NCBI GenBank assembly: GCA_016199925.1 | Contig: JACQFT010000040.1 | Location: forward strand, 1 to 40,335 | Direction of reading: 5' to 3' | From: Opitutia bacterium | Lineage (GTDB): Bacteria > Verrucomicrobiota > Verrucomicrobiia > Opitutales > Opitutaceae | DNA length: 40,335 nt | Part shown: piece by piece, positions 33,413 through 40,335 of the stretch | Layout of the letters: every line of letters begins with the position of its first letter | How positions within the stretch are numbered: position 1 is the stretch's first letter | Translations under genes and position numbers: made by a program | Notes under the pieces: generated by a model | Told to the model about the DNA's origin: nothing | Databases searched by the model: none | Seen by the model: the letters and a program-made list of their open reading frames with translations, nothing else

Positions 33413-33814
33413 ATGAACCCTCCGCCGGCGGCCCAAATCCGTTTTCGTTTTCAGAAGCTCGAAGTGTGGCATGATGCCCGCCGGTTGAATCTTGAAATCT
33501 ACCGGCTTGCCGGGAAATTCCCGCCCGCCGAGCAATTCGCCCTCACCTCGCAGGTTCGTCGTGCGTCGGTATCCATTGCGGCCAACATTGCCGAGGGCTC
33601 CGGGCGGAACTCCGACAAGGACTTCGCTCACTACTTGGAGCAGTCCTACGGTTCGGCGATGGAGCTGGCCTCACATTTGTTTCTGGCCGGCGACCTCGGC
33701 TACGTTGACCCGAAGCTGGTGGAGTCTGCGCTTGAGCAGATCAATGGCGTCGCCATGCGTATGGCGGCATTGAACCGCTCACTGAACATCAAAACCTCCA
33801 AGGTGAAAATCTGA
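33413..33814 (+). CDS. four-helix-bundle protein (23S rRNA intervening-sequence/S23 family), second copy
   Basis: The 133-residue product follows the same family pattern as the copy between pheS and pheT: FQKLEVWHDARRL (about 14-26), FPPAEQFALTSQVRRASVSIAANIAEG (about 36-62), SYGSAMELASHLFLAGDLGY (about 79-98). Identity with the first copy by eye is modest outside the central motif, so they are not a recent duplication. The gene lies between the DHS-like gene and kdtA in the same orientation. No catalytic residues are evident. ATG 33413 is the first in-frame ATG; MNPPPAAQIRFRFQ precedes the conserved region. Confidence 0.85.
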   Translation: MNPPPAAQIRFRFQKLEVWHDARRLNLEIYRLAGKFPPAEQFALTSQVRRASVSIAANIAEGSGRNSDKDFAHYLEQSYGSAMELASHLFLAGDLGYVDPKLVESALEQINGVAMRMAALNRSLNIKTSKVKI

Positions 33815-33847
33815 GGCTTTCGACTATGGACCCTCGACTTTCGACTT
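33815..33847 (+). repeat. right inverted repeat arm, element 2
   Basis: The reverse complement reads AGTCGAA, AGTCGAG, GGTCCAT, AGTCGAA, AGCC (7-base period) and matches the left arm at 26 of 33 positions. It occupies the whole gap before kdtA, so kdtA has no separate leader of its own here. Confidence 0.7.
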
Positions 33848-33848
33848 C

Positions 33849-35159
33849 ATGATTTGGGTTTATAGAGCCCTCTTCCTCCCCCTGCTGCTCATCGCGTCGC
33901 CGTATTATCTTTGGCGGATGCGGCGGCGGGGCGGTTACGCCGAGGGATTCTGGCACCGCTTCGGTGAAGTCCCGCGCTTGCCGCCGAAGCCCGCCGGCGT
34001 GCGCCGCATCTGGCTCCAAGCCGTCAGCGTCGGCGAGATGCTCGCCATCGCGCCGTTGCTCGAAGCGTCCAAGCGCGAAGGGCACATGGAGGTTTACCTG
34101 ACGACGACGACGAGCACCGGCTACCGGCTGGCGAAGGAGAAATACGCCGCGCTCACGGTTGGCATCGGCTACTTCCCGCTCGATTTCTGGGCCTTCAGTT
34201 CGCGCGCTTGGCGAAAAGTCGCGCCCGATCTCGCGATCATCATGGAAGGCGAGCGCTGGCCCGAGCACATCCACCAGGCGCGCGCGCGCCGCGTGCCGCT
34301 GCTCTGCGTCAATGCCCGGCTCTCCGACCGCAGTTTCCGCCGCTCCGCGCGTTTCCGCTGGGCGGTCCGTCCGCTCATGCGCGGCATCACGCGCGTGCTG
34401 TGCGCGTCCAAGCGCGACGAGCAACGTTTCAAGTCGCTCGGGCTCCCGGCCGAACGCCTCCAGACCACCGGCAACCTGAAACTCGATGTCCACCTCACGC
34501 TCCTGACCGCCGCGGAGAAACTCGGCCTGCGCCGCGAACTCGGCCTGCCCGAGGCCGGCCTCGTTCTCCTCGGTTCGTCCACCTGGGCCGGCGAGGAGAC
34601 CGCCATGCTCGCCGCCCTGAAGTCGGCCCGCGCGCTCGGCCTCCCGGTCTCGCTGCTGCTCGTGCCGCGCCACGCCGAGCGCCGCGAGGAACTGCGCGCG
34701 CTGCTGGAGAAGTCAGGACTGTCGTTCTATTTTCGCTCCCAAGGCTCAGCCTTCGTCGGCGCGACGAAGGGCAAGAAATTCGACGTGGCGGTCGGCGACA
34801 CGACGGGCGAGTTGCGCTACTTCACGCAATTGGCCGATGTGGTGTTCACGGGCAAGAGTCTCGCGCCGCACGACGGCGGGCAGACGCCCGTCGAGGCCGC
34901 GGTGCTGGGCAAGCCCGTGTTGCACGGCCCGCGCATGACGAATTTTCGCGAGATCATCCGCACGCTCGCCGAGGCCGGCGCGACTCGCCGCGTCGAGACG
35001 CACAGTGATTTGATCAAAGCGGCCGTGGAGTTGCTGCAAGACACCGCCCAGCGCGAGACGATGGCGGCCGCAGCCCGCGCGTGGGCGGAGGTGAACCGTG
35101 GCGCGACGGAGCGCACCCTCGCCGTCATCCGCACCCAGCTCGGCGCGCTGAATCTGTGA
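33849..35159 (+). CDS. waaA: 3-deoxy-D-manno-octulosonic acid (Kdo) transferase
   Basis: WaaA (KdtA) adds Kdo from CMP-Kdo to lipid IVA, the first step of LPS core assembly, at the inner membrane. The 436-residue product has a short N-terminal membrane segment (about 4-20), the N-terminal domain with WLQAVSVGEMLAIAPLL (about 56-72), in which the Glu is the usual catalytic base, LTTTTSTGYRLA (about 84-95), and a C-terminal CMP-Kdo binding domain with NARLSDRSFRR, GNLKLDVH, LGSSTWAGEET and LAPHDGGQTPVEAA (about 338-351). Length is typical (about 420-430). ATG 33849 directly abuts the right arm of the repeat element. It fits with lpxD elsewhere in the window and with the LpxH-like gene downstream. 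Confidence 0.95.
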   Translation: MIWVYRALFLPLLLIASPYYLWRMRRRGGYAEGFWHRFGEVPRLPPKPAGVRRIWLQAVSVGEMLAIAPLLEASKREGHMEVYLTTTTSTGYRLAKEKYAALTVGIGYFPLDFWAFSSRAWRKVAPDLAIIMEGERWPEHIHQARARRVPLLCVNARLSDRSFRRSARFRWAVRPLMRGITRVLCASKRDEQRFKSLGLPAERLQTTGNLKLDVHLTLLTAAEKLGLRRELGLPEAGLVLLGSSTWAGEETAMLAALKSARALGLPVSLLLVPRHAERREELRALLEKSGLSFYFRSQGSAFVGATKGKKFDVAVGDTTGELRYFTQLADVVFTGKSLAPHDGGQTPVEAAVLGKPVLHGPRMTNFREIIRTLAEAGATRRVETHSDLIKAAVELLQDTAQRETMAAAARAWAEVNRGATERTLAVIRTQLGALNL

Positions 35160-35209
35160 GCGCGAACCGGTCCGCTCGCGCGCTCCCGTCCCCCGACGGC
35201 CCTCGGCAC

Positions 35210-35276
35210 AGTGTCATATAATAAGTGACACTCGCCGCGGGCGCCCGGAGGGAAGTGTCACTAATTATATGACACT
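35210..35276. repeat. AT-rich nested palindrome pair between convergent genes
   Basis: Two 23-base segments (35210-35232 and 35254-35276) are inverted repeats of each other with one mismatch. Each is itself palindromic at the ends (AGTGTCA and TGACACT), giving four copies of AGTGTCA/TGACACT. The AT-rich cores stand out against the GC-rich surroundings; the spacer is 21 bases and GC-rich. No T-tract follows either side, so a simple terminator is not the best reading. Confidence 0.75.
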
Positions 35277-35320
35277 TTGCGGGAGGCGGTGCGGGGAAGG
35301 CGCCGCGTTCGCATTCCGAT

Positions 35321-36472
35321 TCACGCGGTTTTGCGCGTGATGGCGGGGACGGGGAAGGCGGAGTAATTGGCGGCGGGGCGCAGCACGCGCTTCGCGATGT
35401 CGCGGGCGGCGTCGGGGCGCGCGAGGCGGCGGAGATTGGCGCGCCATTGCAGCCAGAGGCGAGCGTCGTGTTCGAAGGCAGCGTGGAGGGTGGCGACGAC
35501 GGCGTGCGGCGTCTCGGTGAGCGCGCCGGCGCCGGCGCGGCGGAGGAGCTCGTAGTTGCCCTCTTCCTGACCGGGCACGATCTGATTCACGAGGAGCGGG
35601 CAGAGGGCGCTGATGGATTCCTGCGTGGTGGCGCCGCCGGCTTTGCTGATCGCGACGTGATGCGTCATCAGCAGCTCGGGGATGCGGTCGGTCCAGCCGA
35701 GCACTTCGGAGGAGGCGGGGGCGCCGCGGGCGAGGGCGGCGATTTCAGAGCGGAGAGTTTCGTCGCGGCCGGTGGTGAACGTGATGTGCCAGTTCTCGCA
35801 GCGCAGCAGCGCGCGGGCGGTCGCGAGGGCGCGGGGTCGGCCGGAGTTGATGATAAAAAGAATCCGCTTCGGGCCGCCGAGGAAGGGCTCGGGCGGTTGC
35901 CAGTGATCGGGCCGGTCGGCGAAGGCACGCGCGACGGGGAAACCGCTGACGTTGATTTTTTGCGGGGGCACGCCGGCGGCGTGCATCAGCCGGGCGGAGT
36001 CTTCGTCGGTGACGAACCAGCCGTCGGACGGTGCGCGAAACCAGAGCGAGTTGATGGTGAGGGCGTCGGTTACGACGGTGAAGTGCGGGCAGGCGAGGCG
36101 GCCGTCGCGCCGCAGTTCGCGCAGCAGCCAAGGATAGACCGGATAGGTCGAGACGATCGCGTCCGGCTGATGTCCGGCGATGAGGCGGGCGAGAAGACGC
36201 TTGTGGCTGGCGAGGGCGCGGAACGCTTGCGGGGCGTGCGGCGAGCGGTCGAGCCAGCGATAGACGCCGGCCCAAATTCTCGGCGCGCGGTTGATGAGTC
36301 CGAGGTAGGCACGGCGCGAAAGGCGGTTCAGTTGCGGGGCGCGGAGCGCGAAGACATCGACGACCTCGGCGACGGGCGCGGGGGAGTGTTCGTTGAAGGC
36401 GGCCTCGAGGGCGCGGGCGGCGGTGTTGTGGCCTTCGCCGTAGCCGGCGGTGAGGAGGAGGATTTTCGTCAT
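35321..36472 (-). CDS. GT28-family glycolipid glycosyltransferase (MGDG synthase-like)
   Basis: The 383-residue product resembles the processive diacylglycerol glucosyltransferase/MGDG synthase group: the N-terminal AGYGEGHNTAARAL motif (8-21), the MGDG-synthase domain (about 15-175, with VVDVFALRAP and IVSTYPVYPWLLREL) and a C-terminal nucleotide-sugar domain with TGRDETLR, VLGWTDRIPELL and SKAGGATTQESISA (about 280-293). Such enzymes add hexose from a UDP- or GDP-sugar to membrane lipid at the cytosolic face. The gene starts four bases after the stop of the LpxH-like gene, so the two are co-transcribed and translationally coupled. The acceptor (diacylglycerol, lipid A or another) cannot be set from sequence. 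Confidence 0.85.
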   Translation of the reverse strand: MTKILLLTAGYGEGHNTAARALEAAFNEHSPAPVAEVVDVFALRAPQLNRLSRRAYLGLINRAPRIWAGVYRWLDRSPHAPQAFRALASHKRLLARLIAGHQPDAIVSTYPVYPWLLRELRRDGRLACPHFTVVTDALTINSLWFRAPSDGWFVTDEDSARLMHAAGVPPQKINVSGFPVARAFADRPDHWQPPEPFLGGPKRILFIINSGRPRALATARALLRCENWHITFTTGRDETLRSEIAALARGAPASSEVLGWTDRIPELLMTHHVAISKAGGATTQESISALCPLLVNQIVPGQEEGNYELLRRAGAGALTETPHAVVATLHAAFEHDARLWLQWRANLRRLARPDAARDIAKRVLRPAANYSAFPVPAITRKTA

Positions 36473-36475
36473 GAC

Positions 36476-37300
36476 TCAGGCGAGCACGGGCAGGCGGAGG
36501 GGTTCCTCGTTTTCGAGCGCGTCGGTGTCGGGTGCGCTCCGGGGAAACTGCCGCACGAATCGCTGGTAGTCGATGAGCTCGAAGCGGCCGTCGTGGTGCT
36601 CGACGATGGCGGTGAGCGACTCGACCCAGTCGCCGGAGTTGAGATAGTGGATGTCGCCGAGGTGCTTGTTGGCGGGGGTGTGGATGTGGCCGCAGATGAC
36701 GCCGCGGCAACCGCGGTCGCGCGCGAGGGCGGCGAGCTGGTCCTCGAAACTCGAGATGAAACTGACGGCCTGTTTGACGCGGGCCTTGACGGCCTGGCTG
36801 AGCGAGAAATAGCCCTGACCGCGCCAGGCGCGGAAGAGGTTGTAGAGCCGGTTGAGGCGCAGGAGGAGCGCGTAGCCGGCGTCGCCGACGTGCGCGAGGA
36901 GCACGAGATTTTTCACGACGCCGTCGAAGACGTCGCCGTGCAGCACGAGGTAGCGGCCCTGGGCGGTGTCGAGCACGAAGTCCTCGCCGAAGCTCAGCCG
37001 CTCGAACTGCATCGGCAGCAGGCGGCCGAGAAAGTCGTCGTGGTTGCCGCGCAGGTAGATGACCTGCGTGTTTTGCTTTTCGATTTTTTTCAGCACGAGC
37101 CGGATGAACCGCGTGTGGGACTTCGCCCAACTGCCGCCGCGCTTGAGCCGCCAGCCGTCCACGATGTCGCCGTTGAGGATCAGGCGCTCGCACTGGACGT
37201 GTTTGAGGAAGTGGCAGACTTCGTCGGCCTTGCTGTCGGGCGTGCCGAGGTGGACGTCGGACAGGATGACCGTGCGGACCTGGAGGGTGGGTTTGGACAT
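36476..37300 (-). CDS. LpxH-like calcineurin-fold metallophosphoesterase
   Basis: The 274-residue product shows all metal motifs of the family: DVHLG (Asp15, His17), GDIVDGW (Asp45), GNHDD (Asn86, His87), HGDVFD (His121) and GHIHTP (His205, His207). LpxH cleaves UDP-2,3-diacylglucosamine in lipid A synthesis, but the subgroup with LNGDIVDGWRLKR differs from E. coli LpxH and several members are placed next to glycosyltransferases, so the exact substrate is open. The neighbour here is a GT28 enzyme (gap 3 bases) and kdtA lies on the other side, which fits a lipid role. ATG 37300 is used; the frame continues far upstream only because it is open antisense to the SNF2 gene. Confidence 0.82.
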   Translation of the reverse strand: MSKPTLQVRTVILSDVHLGTPDSKADEVCHFLKHVQCERLILNGDIVDGWRLKRGGSWAKSHTRFIRLVLKKIEKQNTQVIYLRGNHDDFLGRLLPMQFERLSFGEDFVLDTAQGRYLVLHGDVFDGVVKNLVLLAHVGDAGYALLLRLNRLYNLFRAWRGQGYFSLSQAVKARVKQAVSFISSFEDQLAALARDRGCRGVICGHIHTPANKHLGDIHYLNSGDWVESLTAIVEHHDGRFELIDYQRFVRQFPRSAPDTDALENEEPLRLPVLA

Positions 37301-37420
37301 GGTGGGGGCCCGGCGACGATGGCGGAGGCCGGTGAACATCCCGCGCCGGCGCGGTGACATTCGGGTGACGTTGGCCCGGGAGGGGAGGGGCGGGGCGGAG
37401 GCAAATCGGCAAATTAGTGG

Positions 37421-37450
37421 TTGCCGGAGCCCGCGCGGGGTTTTTAACGT
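37421..37450 (+). promoter_or_regulatory. candidate promoter for the SNF2 gene
   Basis: TTGCCG (37421-37426), 18-base spacer, TAACGT (37445-37450), 16 bases before ATG 37466. It shares the TTGC-type -35 with the candidates for bamA, degP and sodA. Confidence 0.3.
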
Positions 37451-37465
37451 CGGCTTTTTAGTTTG

Positions 37466-40024
37466 ATGCAAACCCACGGCCCCAAGCGCATCTACACTCC
37501 GCAATCTCTCGAATTCTGGTTCGACCGGCTCGAAGCCGACTGGGAGACTCAGTTCGTTTCCGAGCAGGTCGAGCGCGGCCATGCGATGTATCGCGACGGG
37601 GAAATCCGCGAGATCGAGCTCGGCGCCCGCGACGCCATCATCCACCGCAAGGTCGAAAAGCGCGAGGAATACGCGGTGATCGAGTGGGAGGGCGACACGA
37701 TCAAGGTCCGGTCGTCCTCGACGGATTTGACGCTGGCCCACGCCATCGCCGTCGCCGGCCTGCATGAAATCGAAGAGCTGGTGGCCGACGAGATGACCTC
37801 GAAGCTGCCCGGCTCGAATCCGCCGATGGCCCCCGTGCCGAACGGCCACAGCGTCGCGCACGCCAACGGCGCGAAGTCCGACCAGCCCGCCCGCGACCTG
37901 CTCCTCAGTTTCACCACCACCTCCGAGGGCCTGATCTTTCTCGCCTATTGGAAGCAGGGCCGCAACCGCGTGCCGGCGCTCGGCAACACCACCCATCATC
38001 CGTCGGCCGCCGAGCGCGCGAAGCTCATCGCGCTCGCGACCTATGCGCGCAAGGCCCACTTCCGCTACAACCAGACGACCCACGCCTACGGCCTCGAGGC
38101 GCTCGGCGACATCTCGGGTTTCATCCGCGATGTGCTGCCGCACTGGAAAAAACAGTTCAGCGTCGAGCTCGACGCCAAGGTCTCCAACCTGAAACTCGGC
38201 CACCGCGTGATCGAGGTCGAGGCCGTCGCCGACAAGCGCAACGGCTCCGGGCTGAACCTCCGCTGGATCTTCCGCGCCGGCGAGTTGCTGCTCACCGAGG
38301 AGCAGGCCGCGGCGCTGCTCAAGCACGGCCGCACCCCGCTGCTGTTGCCCGATCTCGGCATCGTCACGATGGCGCCCGACAAATGGGAGAGCCTCCACCA
38401 GTGGCGCCGGAATCTGGAAGACACCTCCGCCGACGGCAGCGTGCCGCCCTACCTGGTTTTCTCCCTCTTCAACGACAGCCGCATCAAGGTCACGCTCGGC
38501 GCCGAGATCGAGGCGTGGCGCCAGAAAGTGCTCACCGCGCCCGCTACGCCGCCGGTGCTGCCCGACTACCTCCGCCCCTACCAGCGGCGCGGCGTCGAGT
38601 GGATGCACCACCTCTGCGAGACCGGTTGCCACGGCCTGCTCGCCGACGAGATGGGTCTCGGCAAAACCGCCCAGGTCATCGCCCTGCTCAGCACGCGGCC
38701 GCTGGCCGACCGCCGCCACGTCGTCGTCTGCCCGGCAAGCGTCGTGCCCGTGTGGCGCGAGGAGCTCGCGCGTTTTTTCCCGGAGGCGAAGATCGAGATT
38801 CTCAAATCCGGGCACGACTACACCACCCACCCCGCGCCCGTCATCTGGCTCGCCAGCTACACGCAGTTGCGCAAGCACCGCCACCTGCTCGACCAGACGG
38901 AGTTCGGCTACGCGATCCTCGACGAAGGGCAGTTCATCAAGAACCCGGACGCCAAGGTCACGCAGGCGTGCTTCGCGATCAAGACCGCGCACCGGCTCGT
39001 GCTCACCGGCACGCCGCTGGAGAACCGCCAGCTCGATCTGTGGTCGATCTTCCGCTACCTGCTGCCCGGGCTGCTCGGCACGCGGCAGGCGTTCGAGTCG
39101 GCCCTGATCCAGGACCGCGAGGGCACGATGCGCCGGCTGCGCCAGCAACTCGCGCCGTTCATTCTCCGCCGCACGAAAAACGAAGTGGCCACCGAACTGC
39201 CGCAGAAAGTCGAGATGGACCTGCTCTGCCCGCTCACCGAAGTGCAGCGCACCGAGTATGCGCGCATCTGCACCGAGGGCCTCGCCCGGCTCGGCGAGGA
39301 CATCGGCGCGGCGCTCCGCGAAAAATCCTTCGGCTTCCTCGCGCTGCTCACCCGCCTGCGCCAGGTCTGCTGCGACCCGGATTTGCTGCCGTGGCTCAAC
39401 GCGCCGCTCACCGACAGCGGCAAGCTCCAGTTGCTGATCGAAAAGCTCAGCGAGATCGTCGGCAGCGGCCACAAGGTCGTCATCTTCTCCCAGTTCGTCA
39501 CGCTGCTCGACCGCGTGCGCACCGCGCTCGTCGCGCATTACCCCGACCTGCCGCGCTACGAGATCACGGGCATGACCGTCGACCGGCAGAAGCCCGTGCA
39601 GCAATTCCAGGCGGCGCAGGGCGCGGCCGCGATGCTCGTCAGCCTCAAGGCCGCCGGCACCGGCATCACGCTGCACGCGGCGGATTACGTTTTCCTCCTC
39701 GACCCGTGGTGGAACCCCGCCGTCGAGGACCAGGCGATCGACCGCGTGCACCGCATCGGCCAGACGAACACGGTCTTCGTTTACCGCATGGTCACGGCCG
39801 GCACGATCGAGGAGCGCATCCAGACGCTCAAGGCCGAGAAGAAAACCCTCTTCAACCAGATCGTCGGCGGTGCCGGCGGCGACTTCGAGTGGACCAAACA
39901 CTTCACGTCGCTGCAAAGCCTCATCCAGTTGATCGCGATGGAGCCGGGCGAGACCGACCTCATCCAGACCGCCGTGCCCCCCGCGGCGGCCGCGGTGATC
40001 GAGCCGGCGGAGCCGTCGGTCTGA
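37466..40024 (+). CDS. SNF2-family DEAD-like ATPase
   Basis: SNF2 proteins translocate on double-stranded DNA using ATP. The 852-residue product has an N-terminal region that aligns with bacterial SWIM-domain partners but has lost the zinc cysteines (IKVRSSSTDLTLAHAI, about 79-95), a middle segment, and the SNF2 core (about 365-830): motif I ADEMGLGKT (393-401), motif II DEGQ (486-489, normally DEAQ/DEAH), motif III LTGTPLEN (513-520), then the C-terminal half with GTGITLHAADYV and DRVHRIGQT, a complete second RecA domain. The role is unknown; related bacterial proteins bind RNA polymerase or act in DNA repair. ATG 37466 is used; an overlapping TTG at 37463 is less likely. The gene is divergent from the LpxH-like gene. 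Confidence 0.88.
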   Translation: MQTHGPKRIYTPQSLEFWFDRLEADWETQFVSEQVERGHAMYRDGEIREIELGARDAIIHRKVEKREEYAVIEWEGDTIKVRSSSTDLTLAHAIAVAGLHEIEELVADEMTSKLPGSNPPMAPVPNGHSVAHANGAKSDQPARDLLLSFTTTSEGLIFLAYWKQGRNRVPALGNTTHHPSAAERAKLIALATYARKAHFRYNQTTHAYGLEALGDISGFIRDVLPHWKKQFSVELDAKVSNLKLGHRVIEVEAVADKRNGSGLNLRWIFRAGELLLTEEQAAALLKHGRTPLLLPDLGIVTMAPDKWESLHQWRRNLEDTSADGSVPPYLVFSLFNDSRIKVTLGAEIEAWRQKVLTAPATPPVLPDYLRPYQRRGVEWMHHLCETGCHGLLADEMGLGKTAQVIALLSTRPLADRRHVVVCPASVVPVWREELARFFPEAKIEILKSGHDYTTHPAPVIWLASYTQLRKHRHLLDQTEFGYAILDEGQFIKNPDAKVTQACFAIKTAHRLVLTGTPLENRQLDLWSIFRYLLPGLLGTRQAFESALIQDREGTMRRLRQQLAPFILRRTKNEVATELPQKVEMDLLCPLTEVQRTEYARICTEGLARLGEDIGAALREKSFGFLALLTRLRQVCCDPDLLPWLNAPLTDSGKLQLLIEKLSEIVGSGHKVVIFSQFVTLLDRVRTALVAHYPDLPRYEITGMTVDRQKPVQQFQAAQGAAAMLVSLKAAGTGITLHAADYVFLLDPWWNPAVEDQAIDRVHRIGQTNTVFVYRMVTAGTIEERIQTLKAEKKTLFNQIVGGAGGDFEWTKHFTSLQSLIQLIAMEPGETDLIQTAVPPAAAAVIEPAEPSV

Positions 40025-40335
40025 AAGTAGCGCGATGTTTGCCCGTCTTTGGCGGCGCCGAAGGCGATCGGGCTTCAGCCGCGTTTCTGGGTTGGAGGGC
40101 CTGCGTCCTCGCCGGCCGCGATCACTGGCAGACCGGCAGGCGGCAGGGCCGGCGCTTGTCGTCGCGCTGTCTTACGGTAGGAGGGGCTTTATGCCCTGTG
40201 GGTTCAATACTCCGGAGCTTGCTCCGGCTTGGTTTGGGTGGAGGGACCGGCTCCGTCCGGTCCGCGGATTGCGAAAAGACGGACGACACGGAGGTCGTCC
40301 CTCCAAGGCGAAGCGATGGTCGTGAGTTGCATGGG
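40025..40335. repeat. repeat-rich tail with several REP-like palindromes, no gene
   Basis: Three types are visible. GTAGGAGGGGC with TTTAT loop and GCCC (about 40176-40200) is a variant of the element at 24410. CCGGAGC/GCTCCGG around TT (about 40212-40227). A facing pair at 40240-40304: GGACCGG/CCGGTCC with loop CTCCGT, then GGACGAC/GTCGTCC with loop ACGGAG, the complement of the first loop. A degraded relative of the last type lies near 40093-40125. A reading frame across this stretch (40035-40325) encodes only Arg/Gly-rich sequence and is not credible. Confidence 0.7.

Larger units (their letters stand above)
33325..33847 (+). mobile_element. second four-helix-bundle element with heptamer inverted repeats
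   Basis: The left arm (33325-33357) and right arm (33815-33847) are inverted repeats matching at 26 of 33 bases. Each consists of 7-base units (AGTCGAA type). The right arm begins right after the stop codon and ends one base before the kdtA start. The unit differs in sequence from that of the first element but has the same period and layout. Confidence 0.6.

Noticed and set aside
35210-35276. Simple Rho-independent terminator between convergent genes
   Set aside because: No T-tract and a nested, AT-rich double palindrome; kept as a repeat of unknown type.
36476-39916. Minus-strand frame extending the LpxH-like gene over most of the SNF2 gene
   Set aside because: Only the part from ATG 37300 has metallophosphoesterase motifs; the extension is antisense to a clear SNF2 gene.
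40035-40325. 96-codon frame at the right end
   Set aside because: Made of REP-like palindromes; Arg/Gly/Pro-rich with no recognisable feature.

Overview
The window is GC-rich and tightly packed with genes from a Gram-negative bacterium that makes LPS. Supporting genes are bamA-ompH-lpxD, a Kdo transferase, an LpxH-like phosphoesterase and an ExbB/ExbD/TonB system. The exbB-exbD-exbD-tonB-TPR operon, paired M16 peptidases, a bacterial deoxyhypusine-synthase-like enzyme and abundant hairpin repeats between genes suggest a Verrucomicrobiota member, perhaps Opitutaceae. That taxonomic call is inference; no database was consulted.

Layout. Positions 1-6800 (+) carry outer-membrane biogenesis (bamA, ompH/skp-like, terminator, lpxD), PRPP synthase (prs) and an HtrA/DegP protease. 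Positions 6.9-8.5 kb hold pyrE (-), a divergent HTH plus metallo-beta-lactamase-fold protein with an altered metal motif (+), and tRNA-Pro(CGG) (-). Positions 8.9-13.7 kb are one minus-strand operon: exbB, two exbD, tonB, a TPR lipoprotein-like/periplasmic protein and two paralogous membrane-anchored coiled-coil proteins, ending at a strong terminator. Next come tRNA-Lys, -Thr and -Gln (-), a DapB-like dehydrogenase (-), and a divergent gamma-glutamyltransferase (+). Positions 17.9-22.7 kb are rpmI-rplT-pheS-pheT (+), with a four-helix-bundle gene inserted between pheS and pheT. Positions 23.1-25.7 kb carry an exported Mn-type superoxide dismutase, a thioredoxin-like [2Fe-2S] ferredoxin, and a HepT/MntA toxin-antitoxin cassette set between two copies of the ferredoxin gene's 3' end. 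A fatty acid hydroxylase superfamily gene follows. Positions 26.1-32.1 kb hold two tandem exported M16 zinc peptidases (-). The last part has a deoxyhypusine-synthase-like gene, a second four-helix-bundle gene, kdtA (+), a convergent GT28 glycolipid glycosyltransferase and LpxH-like phosphoesterase pair (-), and a SNF2 ATPase (+).

The most unusual content is between the genes. (1) Both four-helix-bundle genes are enclosed by inverted repeats built from 7-nt units; the unit differs between the two loci, but the right arm begins one to four bases after the stop codon in each. (2) A separate 27-nt motif with three ATCCGTG-like cores at fixed 10- and 9-nt spacing occurs singly and as inverted pairs. 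(3) Many REP/BIME-like hairpins have variable stems but recurring loops. (4) An AT-rich nested palindrome pair (23 bp, 22/23 matching) lies between kdtA and the glycosyltransferase. (5) The HepT/MntA cassette is flanked by 95-bp direct repeats that match at 91 positions.

Start codons were moved inward for lpxD, degP, the MBL-fold gene, the DapB-like gene, one exbD, hepT, mntA, the hydroxylase, the first M16 gene, the DHS-like gene, the LpxH-like gene and the SNF2 gene, because longer frames run into neighbouring genes, terminators or repeats.
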